A stretch of 64,000 bases of DNA from Microbispora corallina. GTDB taxonomy: Bacteria; Actinomycetota; Actinomycetes; Streptosporangiales; Streptosporangiaceae. Position numbers and translations under genes: made by a program. Shown here one piece after another: positions 1 through 9,177 of this stretch; position 1 is the stretch's first letter; each line of letters starts with the position of its first letter. Below the pieces are notes generated by a model. The model saw nothing but the letters and a program-made list of their open reading frames with translations. It was not told the DNA's origin and did not search any database. The stretch is taken from contig NZ_BOOC01000032.1 of the NCBI RefSeq assembly GCF_016863035.1, positions 62,001 to 126,000 of the forward strand, given 5' to 3'.

Positions 1-978
1 GCCGTCGGAGAACCAGATGGCCGCGATGGCCGCCAGGCCCACCGAGACGCCGGTGACCGCGTTGGGCGTGAGGTTCAGCCGGGCGGCCAGCCGGACGACG
101 TGGCGCGACCACGAGCTGACGCAGAAGGTCGCGAACAGGCCGTCGCCGGTCTTGATGGCCGCGTCGAGCCGCGCCTCGGGCTCGTCCACCCGGGCGAGCT
201 CGGCCACGGCCTCCTCCGCCGCGGCCTGCCCGGCGACGCGCGAGCAGTGCAGGGAGCGCAGCGAGACGGCGTGGACCGGTACCCCGGCGCGCACGAGCCC
301 GGTGAGCAGCAGGTCGGTCACCTCGGCGTCGCTCACCCGGCCGAGCCGGCGGCGCTGGGCCAGGTCGGCCAGCTCCTCGGCGACGTCGGCGAAGCCCGCG
401 AGGTGGGCCTCCCCCACCTGCAGGACGCCGCGGAACGTGCCGTTGGGCCACTCGACCTCGTGGAAGGAGTTGCCGGCCGACACCACGCGCCCCCACTCGG
501 TGCGTACGGGCGGGCGGAGCGGGGAGGGGTCGCCGTTGCCGACGACGGCGCCGGTGGGCCGCGAGGGGTGCTCCAGCAGCCCGGCCAGGGCCTCGGTGTG
601 CGCCACGACGTCGGCCGCGAGGACGGCGACGGGCGAGGTGGCCGCCCTGGCCACCTTGGCGACGATCCGCAGGTCCTCGGCGAGGCCGTCGCTGGTGGCG
701 GCCAGATGCCGCATGCCGTCCACGGTGGGGAGCCCGGGGGCGCGGCCGGGAGGGCCGTCGGGCCAGGCGCCGTACCCGCCCGGGGAGGCGTCGCCGCGCG
801 TCACCACGTGCACCTCCCGGACGGGGAGCGTGACGAGCTGGGCGGTGAGGCGCTCCAGGAGCGTGCCGCCGGCGCACGGCAGTCCCGCGGCGGGCGAGGT
901 CGCGAGGACCACCGCCACCGTGTCGGTTTCCCGCACTGTTTCGTGCACTGTGCCGGGCTTGCTCGGATCCGCCCCCAT
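1..978 (-). CDS. CDP-alcohol phosphatidyltransferase with N-terminal nucleotidyltransferase-like domain (partial)
   Basis: The reading frame opens at ATG 978 and runs 326 codons off the left edge, so the C-terminus is missing. About 260 residues come first with the feel of a MobA/IspD-type nucleotidyltransferase domain (VAVVLATSPAAG near the N-terminus, then a VLAADVV stretch). The last 50 visible residues (DGLFATFCVSSWSRH, then LNLTPNAVTGVSVGL) match the start of a membrane CDP-alcohol phosphatidyltransferase domain. The catalytic DGxxAR...GxxxDxxxD motif would lie beyond the edge and cannot be checked. Fused proteins of this kind occur next to polymer genes in actinomycetes. It is divergent from the CDP-ribitol synthase across 121 bp, which suggests a role in a phosphodiester-linked envelope lipid or polymer (inference). 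Confidence 0.7.
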   Translation of the reverse strand, partial: MGADPSKPGTVHETVRETDTVAVVLATSPAAGLPCAGGTLLERLTAQLVTLPVREVHVVTRGDASPGGYGAWPDGPPGRAPGLPTVDGMRHLAATSDGLAEDLRIVAKVARAATSPVAVLAADVVAHTEALAGLLEHPSRPTGAVVGNGDPSPLRPPVRTEWGRVVSAGNSFHEVEWPNGTFRGVLQVGEAHLAGFADVAEELADLAQRRRLGRVSDAEVTDLLLTGLVRAGVPVHAVSLRSLHCSRVAGQAAAEEAVAELARVDEPEARLDAAIKTGDGLFATFCVSSWSRHVVRLAARLNLTPNAVTGVSVGLAAIAAIWFSDG

Positions 979-1099
979 GAAAAACCCGCTTCACGTCGAC
1001 CACGCGGTGCTCACCTCGCAAAGTAATCGAGTGATCACTAGGTGGCAATCACCTTCACCGGCTCCCCACACGGGTATGGTCTGACGCGGGGAGGAGATC

Positions 1100-2506
1100 A
1101 TGATCGCGGAATCGCGTCTGCGCAGGGTAGGGGTGGTGCTCGCCGGCGGGGTCGGCCAGCGGGTCGGCCTCAACACGCCGAAGCAGCTGCTGAAGATCGC
1201 CGGGAAGACGATCCTGGAGCACACGATCGACGTGTTCGACGGGCATCCGGAGATCGACGAGGTGATCGTGCTGATGGTGCCCGGCTTCGTCGCCGAGGCC
1301 GAGGAGCTGGTGCGCCGCAACGGCTACGCCAAGGTCAGCCAGATCATCGAGGGGGGCGCGACCCGCACGGAGACCACCTGGCGCGCGCTGCGGGCCCTGG
1401 GCGACCGGGAGTGCGACGTGCTCCTCCACGACGCCGTGCGGCCGCTGGTCGAGCCCCGGGTCATCAGCGAGTGCGTCGCCGCGCTCGACCGGTACGAGGC
1501 CGTCGAGGTGGCGATCCCGTCGTCCGACACGATCGTGGTGGCGGCCCCCGGGCCGCGTGGCGACATCATCAGGGACATCCCCGACCGCTCGCGGCTGCGG
1601 CGCGGGCAGACCCCGCAGTGCTTCCGGCTGTCGGTGATCCGGGCGGCGTACGAGCGGGCCTTCGCCGACCCCGGGTTCGCCTCGCTGCCCACGACCGACG
1701 ACTGCGGCGTCGTGCTGCGCTACCTGCCCGACGTGCCGATCTACATCGTGCCGGGCAGCGAGCAGAACATGAAGGTCACCCACCCCGTCGACGTGTACAT
1801 CGCCGACAAGCTCTTCCAGCTCGGCGCGAGCGCCGCGCCCGCGCTCGACGACGAGGGATACCGCGCCGGGCTCGCGGGCCGTACGCTCGTGGTCTTCGGC
1901 GGCAGCTACGGCATCGGGGCCGACGTCGTCGCGCTGGCCGCGCGCCACGGCGCGAGCGTCCACCCGTTCTCCCGCAGCCAGAACGGGGTGCGCGTGGAGG
2001 ACGTGGCCGCGGTCGAGGACGCGCTCGCCCGCGTGTACGCCGAGACCGGCCGGATCGACTATGTCGTCAACACGGCGGCCGTGCTGCACATGGGCAAGCT
2101 CGGCGAGGCCGGGCACCACACGATCGAGGAGACGATCGGGGTCAACTACCTCGGCCCGGTCAACATCGCCCGCGCGTCCATCAAGTACCTCATCGAGACC
2201 CGCGGCCACCTGCTGCTGTACACCTCCTCGTCGTACACGCGCGGCCGCGCCGACTACAGCCTCTACTCCTCCACCAAGGCGGCCGTCGTCAACCTCACCC
2301 AGGCCCTCGCGGACGAGTGGGCCTGCCACGGGGTGCGCGTCAACTGCGTGAACCCCGAGCGCACCGCGACCCCCATGCGGCTGCGCGCCTTCGGCGACGA
2401 GCCCGCCGCGACGCTGCTGTCCCCCTCGGCCGTCGCCCGTACCAGCCTGGACGTCCTGCTGTCCCGCCTCACGGGGCAGGTCGTGGACGTCCGGCTGACC
2501 CGCTGA
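1100..2506 (+). CDS. Bifunctional cytidylyltransferase / SDR reductase, probable CDP-ribitol synthase
   Basis: A 468-residue two-domain protein. Residues 1-230 are an IspD/TarI-type cytidylyltransferase: LAGGVGQR glycine-rich loop near residue 14, TPKQLL just after, and HDAVRPLVEP. Residues 255-468 are a short-chain dehydrogenase with GGSYGIG as nucleotide-binding loop and YSLYSSTKAA carrying the catalytic Tyr-x3-Lys. The same fusion is known in Haemophilus Bcs1, which reduces ribulose 5-phosphate and couples ribitol 5-phosphate to CTP. CDP-ribitol is the building block of ribitol teichoic acids. ATG 1100 has GAGGAG just upstream. The polymer transferase follows after 44 bp, so the two are probably cotranscribed. 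A plain IspD is unlikely because of the reductase domain. Confidence 0.85.
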   Translation: MIAESRLRRVGVVLAGGVGQRVGLNTPKQLLKIAGKTILEHTIDVFDGHPEIDEVIVLMVPGFVAEAEELVRRNGYAKVSQIIEGGATRTETTWRALRALGDRECDVLLHDAVRPLVEPRVISECVAALDRYEAVEVAIPSSDTIVVAAPGPRGDIIRDIPDRSRLRRGQTPQCFRLSVIRAAYERAFADPGFASLPTTDDCGVVLRYLPDVPIYIVPGSEQNMKVTHPVDVYIADKLFQLGASAAPALDDEGYRAGLAGRTLVVFGGSYGIGADVVALAARHGASVHPFSRSQNGVRVEDVAAVEDALARVYAETGRIDYVVNTAAVLHMGKLGEAGHHTIEETIGVNYLGPVNIARASIKYLIETRGHLLLYTSSSYTRGRADYSLYSSTKAAVVNLTQALADEWACHGVRVNCVNPERTATPMRLRAFGDEPAATLLSPSAVARTSLDVLLSRLTGQVVDVRLTR

Positions 2507-2550
2507 CCGAACGATCGCGCGGCCGGGGGCCGCGACACATGGGGGGAACG

Positions 2551-4338
2551 ATGAGGGGGCGAAAAGGCCTGCTCACCGCACTGCTGCTCGCGTCGTGCGC
2601 GGCTCTGCTCGCGGCCGCGCTGTGGCCCGCGCCGTGGGCCTTCGCGGTCCTCGTGCCGCTGTCGTACGCCGGGGAGGCGGCGCTGCCCGGGAGGGCGGCC
2701 GACGCGCTCGGCAGGGCGCACCTGAGCGCCACCGTGCGGTTCATGACACGGGAGACGGCCGCGGTCCTGCTGCTGGCGCGGTCGGCGCCCGGGCGTCCCT
2801 GGGCGTACGCGCTGCTGGCGGCCGGGCTGTTCGCGTTCCATCTCGGGCGGGCGGCGCAGACGTGGCTCGCCCTGTTCCTCGACCGCTGCCACAACCAGCG
2901 GCCGGTGACCACCCGCAACCTCGACCTGCCGTCGCTGCGGATCCCGCCCGCGCCGCCGAGGGCGCTGCTCGTCTGGCGGGGCACCCGGCTGCTCTACCTC
3001 GACGTGCTGCCGGTCGGGCTCGCCGCGTCCGGCGCCCTGGCCGGGTGGGGGTGGGCCGGGGCCGCCGGCGCCGGGGCCGCCCTGGCGGCCGAGGGCGCGG
3101 CCGTGCTCGCGCTGCTGGTCCACGCCCGGCGCGCCGCCCACCTGCGCGACCGGAGCCGGGTGCTCGCGGCCGTGGACGACGAGGTCCGCGCCTACCGGCC
3201 GGAGGTGCTGCTCTACTTCTCCGGCCCGGCGAGCGCCGTCTACCAGGCCACGATGTGGCTGCCGACGATGGAGCGGCTCTCGCTGCGGTCGCTGGTGGTG
3301 CTGCGCGAGCGGTCGCTGCTGAACGCGCTGGGGCCGACCACGCTGCCGGTGGTGTGCGTCCCCGCCTCGGTGGACCTGATGAACTTCCGCGGCCTCGACT
3401 CCGCCAGGGTCGCGCTGTTCCCCGCCAACGTCGGCAACAACATCCACATGCTGCGGATGCCGGGCGTGCGGAGCGTGTTCATCGGGCACGGCGACAGCGA
3501 CAAGGAGGCGTCGTTCAACCCGTACACGAAGGTGTACGACGAGGTGTGGGTGGCCGGGCCGGCGGGCCGGGACCGCTATCTGCGGGCCGACGTCGGCGTG
3601 CGGGACGACGCCGTCGTGGAGGTGGGCCGTCCCCAGCTCGCCGCCGTCCTGCGGACCAGCCCGCACGCCGAGGGGGCCGTGCCGTACCGGACCGTGCTGT
3701 ACGCGCCGACGTGGGAGGGCTGGACGGACGACCTGTTCCACAGCTCGATCCAGGCCATGGGCCCCGCGCTCGTGCGCGCGCTGCTGGACCGGGGGGCGCG
3801 GGTCGTCTACAAGCCCCATCCGCTGACCGGGCACCGGTCGCCCCGCGCCCGCGCCGCCCACCGGGAGATCGTGGCGCTGCTGGAGGCCGCGGAGGGCTCG
3901 TCCCTCCCGCACCTGGCCGTGACGGGGGGCGAGCCCGGCCTGTACGACTGCTTCAACGAGGCCGACCTGCTCGTCGCCGACATCAGCAGCGTGGTCTCCG
4001 ACTTCGTGGCGAGCGGCAAGCCGTACGCCGTGACGAACGTGGCGGGGCTGCCGGCCGGGGAGTTCCGGGAGCGCTACCCGGCCGCCGGGGCGGCGTACCT
4101 CCTCGGCCCGGACCTCGGCGAGCTGCCGGACGTGCTGCGGCGGCTCGCCGGCGGCGAGGACCCGATGGCCGCCGCCCGTCGCGCGCTGCGCGCCTACCTC
4201 CTGGGCGCCGACCATCCCGACCCGGTGGCGCGGTTCGAGGAGGAGGTCAGGCGGGCCTGCATCCGGTCGGCCGCCCGGCTGGAGCGACTGGAGGCCGCCC
4301 GCCGGCCCGAGTCGCTCGCCCTGCCGGGCCGCGACTGA
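2551..4338 (+). CDS. CDP-glycerol glycerophosphotransferase family protein (TagF/TarL-like)
   Basis: A 595-residue protein. About four hydrophobic segments lie in residues 5-200, then a TagF-type catalytic domain from about 230 to 575. Visible family signatures are FIGHGDSDKE (first catalytic His), YAPTWEGW, YKPHPLTGH (second catalytic His) and DLLVADISSVVSDF. The enzyme should transfer glycerol- or ribitol-phosphate units from the CDP-activated form to a growing teichoic acid at the membrane. The frame stays open far upstream through the previous gene, but ATG 2551 is preceded by GGGGGGA and gives the sensible N-terminus; ATG 2539 in the same frame is the alternative. The N-terminal membrane portion is unlike the soluble Bacillus TagF. 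The upstream CDP-ribitol synthase suggests ribitol-phosphate as donor (inference). Confidence 0.85.
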   Translation: MRGRKGLLTALLLASCAALLAAALWPAPWAFAVLVPLSYAGEAALPGRAADALGRAHLSATVRFMTRETAAVLLLARSAPGRPWAYALLAAGLFAFHLGRAAQTWLALFLDRCHNQRPVTTRNLDLPSLRIPPAPPRALLVWRGTRLLYLDVLPVGLAASGALAGWGWAGAAGAGAALAAEGAAVLALLVHARRAAHLRDRSRVLAAVDDEVRAYRPEVLLYFSGPASAVYQATMWLPTMERLSLRSLVVLRERSLLNALGPTTLPVVCVPASVDLMNFRGLDSARVALFPANVGNNIHMLRMPGVRSVFIGHGDSDKEASFNPYTKVYDEVWVAGPAGRDRYLRADVGVRDDAVVEVGRPQLAAVLRTSPHAEGAVPYRTVLYAPTWEGWTDDLFHSSIQAMGPALVRALLDRGARVVYKPHPLTGHRSPRARAAHREIVALLEAAEGSSLPHLAVTGGEPGLYDCFNEADLLVADISSVVSDFVASGKPYAVTNVAGLPAGEFRERYPAAGAAYLLGPDLGELPDVLRRLAGGEDPMAAARRALRAYLLGADHPDPVARFEEEVRRACIRSAARLERLEAARRPESLALPGRD

Positions 4339-4369
4339 GCCGGCCGGGCCGGTCGTGCGGGTGGCGGTG

Positions 4370-5428
4370 TCAGTCCTCGAAGAAGTCCTGGAGCCGGGCC
4401 CGTTCCGGCTCCGGCTGCTGCTTGCTCAGCTTCGGCGGGCTGGTCAGGAACCCGGTGCCCCACGAGAGGTGCATCGTGGCGTACACCAGCGGCAGCCGGG
4501 CCAGCGCGGCGGGCGGCAGGCCGCGGCCGGTGAGCACCGAGCCGGCCAGGATCGCCGCGACGTAGGCGCCGGGGATCAGCAGGCCGGGCCAGAAGAACGG
4601 CGACGCGACCAGGCCGGCCGCCATGGCGGCCACGGCCGTCGGCGGGGCGAGGTAGCGCAGGTTGATGGTGCCCTGGTGGGTGCGGGAGACGACCCGCCGC
4701 CAGCGGCCGTAGTGGAAGTACTGCTTGGCCAGCGCCCGGACGTTGGGCCGGGGCCGGTAGGAGACCCGCATGCGCGGCTGGAACCACACCAGGCCGCCGG
4801 TCTCCCGGATGCGGTGGTTCATCTCCCAGTCCTGCGCGCGCTGGAAGTGCTCGTCGTAGCCGCCCACCCGGTCGAGTGCCGACCTGCGGAACACGCCGAG
4901 GTAGACGGTGTCGGCCGGGCCGGGCTGCCCGCCCGTGTGGAACCGGGCGTTGCCCACGCCGATCTTCGACGTCATCGCCGCGGCCACGGCCTGCTCGAAC
5001 GGGGTGACCCCCTCGGCGGCCATGATGCCGCCGACGTTGTCGGCCCCGGTCTCCTCCAGCGTCTCGACGGCCGTGCGGAGGTAGTCGGCCGGCAGCATCG
5101 CGTGCCCGTCGACGCGGGCCACGATGGGGTTGCGGGAGGCGGCGATGGCCGCGTTCAGCCCGTTGGGGGTGCGGCCGGTCGGGTTGGCCACGACCGTGAC
5201 GCGGGGGTCCTCGGCGGCGATCGCGTCGGCCACCTCCTGCGTGCGGTCGTGCGACGGGCCGACGCTGATGACGAGTTCGAGGGGGCCCTCGTAGTCCTGG
5301 TCGAGGACCTGCCGCACGGCGTCGCGCAGGTGCCGCTCCTCGTTGAGCACCGGCATGATCACCGAGACCGGCGGCCATTCGCGCGTTGGCGCCGGCCGCG
5401 TGTGGCGCGAGTCGGGAAAGGGCTTCAT
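4370..5428 (-). CDS. Family 2 glycosyltransferase, ExoA-like
   Basis: A 352-residue GT2 enzyme. It begins with PVSVIMPVLNEERHL, has VARVDGHAML as the DxD-type metal site at about residue 110, and GGYDEHFQRAQDWEMNHRI as the acceptor/catalytic ED motif. Hydrophobic segments near residues 260-310 suggest membrane attachment. The overall pattern follows succinoglycan-type ExoA glycosyltransferases that use nucleotide sugars on the inner membrane face. It is transcribed toward the TagF-like gene and diverges from the LCP gene across 52 bp, so it likely decorates or links the same polymer. Donor and acceptor cannot be told from sequence. Confidence 0.82.
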   Translation of the reverse strand: MKPFPDSRHTRPAPTREWPPVSVIMPVLNEERHLRDAVRQVLDQDYEGPLELVISVGPSHDRTQEVADAIAAEDPRVTVVANPTGRTPNGLNAAIAASRNPIVARVDGHAMLPADYLRTAVETLEETGADNVGGIMAAEGVTPFEQAVAAAMTSKIGVGNARFHTGGQPGPADTVYLGVFRRSALDRVGGYDEHFQRAQDWEMNHRIRETGGLVWFQPRMRVSYRPRPNVRALAKQYFHYGRWRRVVSRTHQGTINLRYLAPPTAVAAMAAGLVASPFFWPGLLIPGAYVAAILAGSVLTGRGLPPAALARLPLVYATMHLSWGTGFLTSPPKLSKQQPEPERARLQDFFED

Positions 5429-5480
5429 GGCGCGCTCACGCTACTGTACGGAGGGGTGGAGACGGCAACCGGAGGACGGA

Positions 5481-6992
5481 ATGCCTGGGGACCATGATGA
5501 GGACTCCGCCGTCCGCGTTGGGGGCGACGGCTACGGCGGAGTGAGGATCGCGGCCAGGCGCGCCCGACGAAAGCGGACGAACGTCAGATCTCTGATCATC
5601 TCCGGCTCCCTGTCGGGCGTCGTGCTGGCCGGATCCGCCGTCCTGTGGATGGTGCCCAACTACGCCGCCAGCCAGATCAAGGCGGTCGACGCCGGCACCA
5701 GCCAGAACACGTCGCAGGGTGCGATGAACATCCTGCTCGTCGGCGTGGACAAGCGCGACGACCTGTCCCGGCGGCAGCAGAACCAACTCCACCTCGGCCG
5801 CGAGGTCGGCGAGCGCAGCGACACCATGATGGTGATCCACCTGTCGCGCGACCACCGCAAGGTCACCGTCGTCAGCATCCCCAGGGACACCTGGACGACG
5901 ATCCCCGGCAAGGGCGAACACAAGATCAACTCGGCGTACCAGTTCGGCGGGCCGAAGCTCGCCGTACGGACCGTGGAGCAGCTCACCGGGCTGCCGATCA
6001 ACCACTACGTCGAGGTGAACGTGCTCGGCTTCATCGACGTGGTGCAGTCGCTCGGCGGCGTCACCGTCTGCACGCCGGTCGCCATCGACGACCCGAAGAC
6101 GAAGCTGACCCTCCAGCCCGGGACGTACACCCTGGACGGCGTCCGGGCGCTCGCCTACGCCCGCACGCGGGCCACCGCCCGGTCCGACCTCGACCGCATC
6201 GACCGCCAGCAGCAGGTCATCTCCGCGCTGCTGAACAAGGCGCTGAGCGGCGGCACGCTGGCCAACCCGGCCAAGCTGGGCGCGTTCGTCAGCTCGACGC
6301 TGAAGACGCTCACGGTCGACAACGCGCTCGCCCAGGACCTGCTCGGCCTGGCCGGCCAGCTCAGGGACGTCTCGACCGACGACGTGTCGTTCGCGACCGT
6401 CCCGCTGGCCGACGTGAACTACAAGGCGCCGACCGGCGAGTCCGCCGTGCTCTGGGACAAGGCCGGGGCCCGCACGCTGTTCCAGCGGATCGACGCCGAC
6501 CAGCCGCTCGTCGCCCCCTCGCCGAAGGCCTCGGCCTCGGAGTCCCCCTCCGCCGGCGCCTCGGCGGCTCCCTCCGCGTCGCCGTCCCCGACCTCGACCG
6601 CGCTGACGATCCCGCCGCAGCGGATCTCCCTGCGGGTGCTGAACGGCACGCTGATCAAGGGGCTGGGCGCCAGGACCAAGGCGGCGCTCGTCGCGGACGG
6701 GTTCATGGTGCCGGCCGCGCCCGGCGACACCGTCCAGCGTGACTTCGCCACCACCGTGATCCGCTACCCGCCCGGCCGGGAGGACTCGGCCCGGACGGTG
6801 GCCGCCGCGATCCCGGGCGCCAAGCTCCGGGAGCAGCCGGACGTGTCCGGCATCGAGGTGGTCGTCGGGCAGAGCGCCCACGACGTGTCGAAGGTGACGG
6901 TGGCCACCGCGACCCCGGGCGCCGCCGCCGGCGCGCCGACCCCGCTGCCCACGGCGCGGACGGCCACGCAGAACATCTGCCGCGCGCACTGA
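5481..6992 (+). CDS. LytR-CpsA-Psr family glycopolymer transferase with C-terminal LytR_C domain
   Basis: A 503-residue membrane-anchored enzyme. A basic cytoplasmic N-terminus is followed by one membrane helix at about residues 37-58. The LCP catalytic domain (about 75-260) contains LLVGVDKRDD, RSDTMMVIHL, VSIPRDTW and RTRATARSDLDRIDRQQQ, the conserved Arg/Asp phosphate-binding residues. A Ser/Ala/Pro-rich linker near 345-370 precedes a LytR_C domain (ISLRVLNGT to about 465). LCP enzymes move undecaprenyl-linked polymers such as teichoic acids onto peptidoglycan outside the membrane. The start at ATG 5481 is set by GGAGGA a few bases upstream; upstream in-frame codons lack a ribosome site. 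Its position beside the CDP-ribitol and TagF-like genes fits wall attachment of that polymer. Confidence 0.92.
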   Translation: MPGDHDEDSAVRVGGDGYGGVRIAARRARRKRTNVRSLIISGSLSGVVLAGSAVLWMVPNYAASQIKAVDAGTSQNTSQGAMNILLVGVDKRDDLSRRQQNQLHLGREVGERSDTMMVIHLSRDHRKVTVVSIPRDTWTTIPGKGEHKINSAYQFGGPKLAVRTVEQLTGLPINHYVEVNVLGFIDVVQSLGGVTVCTPVAIDDPKTKLTLQPGTYTLDGVRALAYARTRATARSDLDRIDRQQQVISALLNKALSGGTLANPAKLGAFVSSTLKTLTVDNALAQDLLGLAGQLRDVSTDDVSFATVPLADVNYKAPTGESAVLWDKAGARTLFQRIDADQPLVAPSPKASASESPSAGASAAPSASPSPTSTALTIPPQRISLRVLNGTLIKGLGARTKAALVADGFMVPAAPGDTVQRDFATTVIRYPPGREDSARTVAAAIPGAKLREQPDVSGIEVVVGQSAHDVSKVTVATATPGAAAGAPTPLPTARTATQNICRAH

Positions 6993-7132
6993 CCCGTGCC
7001 GGATGTTTCCGCCACGTCAACCGCGTGATGCGCCGATCACCAACTCATTCGCGCCTCTTCATCGAGGTGGAACGGCGCCCGGTGATCCTCCTGTTCAGCA
7101 CACCGTGTCGTACGGCAGGCGGGAGGAACGGG

Positions 7133-7501
7133 ATGACGTCCATCTTCGACCGGATCGGCGGCGCCGAGGCGGTGAACGCGACGGTGGAGGAGTTCTACGC
7201 GCGCGTGGTGAGCGACCCCTCGCTGCGGGAGTACTTCGCGGACGTCGACATGAGGAGGCTCAAGGCGCACCAGCGCAGCTTCGTCGCCGCCGCGCTCGGG
7301 GGGCCGCAGGAGTACCGCGGGAAGTCGATGGGCGAGGCCCACGCCGGCCTGGGCGTCACGGCGGCGCACTTCGACCTGGTCGTCGGCCATCTGGCGGCTG
7401 CCCTGGCTGCGTGCGGCGTCGCGGACGACACGATCGCGGCGATCGCGTCGGCCCTGGCCCCGCTCAAGGCGCAGATCGTGGACAGCGCCGCGGCCGCCTG
7501 A
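7133..7501 (+). CDS. glbN: Group 1 truncated haemoglobin
   Basis: A 122-residue 2-over-2 globin of typical group 1 length. It starts SIFDRIGGAEAV. Tyr22 in VEEFYARV sits at the B10 position that stabilises bound ligand, His46 lies in the KAHQRSF stretch, and the proximal haem ligand is His70 in GEAHAGL. Such proteins bind O2 and NO and are usually linked to NO detoxification or oxygen handling. The frame is open further upstream, but ATG 7133 follows GGGAGGAACGG and gives the canonical N-terminus. It stands alone, 140 bp after the LCP gene and upstream of a decayed gene. No operator was recognised. Confidence 0.9.
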   Translation: MTSIFDRIGGAEAVNATVEEFYARVVSDPSLREYFADVDMRRLKAHQRSFVAAALGGPQEYRGKSMGEAHAGLGVTAAHFDLVVGHLAAALAACGVADDTIAAIASALAPLKAQIVDSAAAA

Positions 7502-7594
7502 CGGACCTTCCCGACGACCGCCTCCGGCCTCGTAGGGGTACGGGAAAAGCGACAAAGGGTATGAAAAGTGACGTCTCACCAAAGGGGAGGCGTC

Positions 7595-8479
7595 ATGACC
7601 GTCCATGTCGCGCGCTCGCCGGCGGAGACCCTCGGGGGGCTGCCGACGCAGGTCCGGCCCCGGGTGGACAGGGCGGACGTGGTGGTCCCCGAGGGCTTCA
7701 GGTGCTCGGCGGCCCGCGCGGCGTGGCGTACCGGGACGGCGCGATCTACGTCAGCGTCAAGGGCGGCTACCACACGCACATCGACCGGTACGACCTGGCG
7801 ACGGGCGAGCGGACGGTCGTCGTCCACGGGCTGCCGAACGGCGGCTGGCACGAGCCCGGCGGCCCGCTGTTCGGCCCCGGACGGCCTCGTGTACTTCGCC
7901 CAGGGCTCGGCGTCGCAGAACGGCGTGTGCCTGCCGCAGGGGTTCACGGTCGACCTGGCCAAGCACCCGAAGGCGTGCGACGTCCCGGGGCAGGACGTCA
8001 CGCTCACCGGCAACGACGTGTGGAGCCGCGACCCGGAGCGGCTCATCGAGGACCCGCCGCCGATGGCGGGCCCGCCCGTGTACCTGGCCCGCCCGCACTC
8101 CTGCCTGACGAAGACGGAGAGCGTCGTCCTGGTCGAGCTGGACGAGGAGTACTGGGCCGGCCGGCTGGACAAGGTCGCCGCCTGGCTCGGCAACGTGGCC
8201 CTGACCCAGTCCACGTTCCGGCGGCTGGCCGAGTCGGCCGTGGACGCCGTCGAGGAGCCGCACATACGGGCGTTTGACGGGCAGGAGCTGCCGGAGCGGG
8301 TCCAGCAGGCCCTGGGCGCGCCTTCGCCACGGCCGAGCAGCTCGGACTGGCGCTCGGCCTCAACCACCTGGCCGAGGCCGTTTCCCGATCGTGCGCGAGA
8401 AGGAGACGCACCAGCTGCTCATCCAGGAGTTCGTCCTGCAGATGGCCACCAGGCCATCCTGTACGAGGGCGGCGTCTGA
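7595..8479 (+). pseudogene. Multiply frameshifted remnant, N-terminal part NHL/sorbosone-dehydrogenase-like propeller
   Basis: A good start exists (ATG 7595 after GGGGAGG), but coding sense jumps between frames. About 7595-7700 reads in one frame to VVVPEGF; about 7705-7880 reads in another with GGPRGVAYRDGAIYVSVKGG and GGWHEPGGPLFGP; 7880-8320 returns to the first with DGLVYFAQGSASQNGV; 8320-8384 reads FATAEQLGLALGLNHLAEAV; 8385-8450 reads PIVREKETHQLLIQEFV; the end reads AILYEGGV and stops at 8479. That is at least four indels. The first half resembles beta-propeller sugar dehydrogenase-like proteins. The second half is an unrecognised helical region, so an internal deletion joining two genes is also possible. 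Assembly error is the alternative to true decay. Confidence 0.7.
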
Positions 8480-8503
8480 CGCCCCGCGCCGTACGGTGGA
8501 CGC

Positions 8504-9115
8504 ATGCTGATCCACCCCTGGGACGCCGCCGGCGAGGACGAGGCCGCGGCGTTCCTCCGCGCCAACGAGTTCGGCCACCTCGTCGCCTCCGGCCGGGACC
8601 GGGACGTGCCCGTCGTCGTCCCGACCCAGTTCCTGCTCGCGGACCCGTCCACGATCCTGCTGCACCTGGCCCGTCCCAACCCGATCTGGGCCGCCGTCGA
8701 GGAGAACCCCACGGTGGTGATGGCCGTCGCCGGGGACTGGGCGTACGTCGAGGGGGCGTGGAAGGCCCTTCCGGGCACGGACGAGGACCCCCGGCTCGGG
8801 ATCCCCACGACGTACTACGCGGCGGTGCAGGCGGTCTGCCGCGCCGAGATCGTCGACGACCCCGCCGGGAAGCTGGAGATCCTGCGCGCCCAGCTCGGCC
8901 GCCTCGACCGCGGGCTCGCCGACCCGGCCGGGCACCAACGGCGGCTGCCCGGCATCCGCGGCCTGCGGCTGGCGGTGCAACGCGTGGACGGCAAGTTCAA
9001 GTACGGCGGGAACGTGGACGAGGCCCACCGCAGGCACGTCGCGGACCGGCTCGCCGAGAGGGGCGCGCCCGGCGACGCCGCCGCCCGCGGGCACCTGCTC
9101 CGGCGGCTCGGCTGA
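8504..9115 (+). CDS. PaiB-family FMN-binding putative transcriptional regulator
   Basis: A 203-residue protein of usual PaiB length. It begins MLIHPWDAAGEDEAAAFLRANEFG and carries VPTQFLLADPSTILLHLARPNP, the split-barrel flavin-binding core, followed by VAGDWAYVEGAWK and PTTYYAAVQAVC. A KFKYGGN stretch lies near the C-terminus. Bacillus PaiB affects sporulation and protease genes; many homologues may be flavin-dependent enzymes rather than repressors. It starts 24 bp after the pseudogene. Nothing in the neighbourhood identifies a target. Confidence 0.85.
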   Translation: MLIHPWDAAGEDEAAAFLRANEFGHLVASGRDRDVPVVVPTQFLLADPSTILLHLARPNPIWAAVEENPTVVMAVAGDWAYVEGAWKALPGTDEDPRLGIPTTYYAAVQAVCRAEIVDDPAGKLEILRAQLGRLDRGLADPAGHQRRLPGIRGLRLAVQRVDGKFKYGGNVDEAHRRHVADRLAERGAPGDAAARGHLLRRLG

Positions 9116-9177
9116 ACCGTTCCGGCCCGGCGTCCGTTTCTGTTTCGTAAGCTCCCCCGAGCGACCCGGGAGGCCTG

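Noticed and set aside
1042-2550. In-frame extension of the TagF-like gene upstream through the CDP-ribitol synthase gene
   Set aside because: The extension is a low-complexity Arg/Gly/Ala shadow of the real gene in another frame; ATG 2551 has a ribosome site and starts a sensible membrane domain.
2263-4215. Long minus-strand open frame of 650 codons
   Set aside because: It is antisense to the TagF-like gene, with Arg/Gly/Pro-rich shadow composition and no domain.
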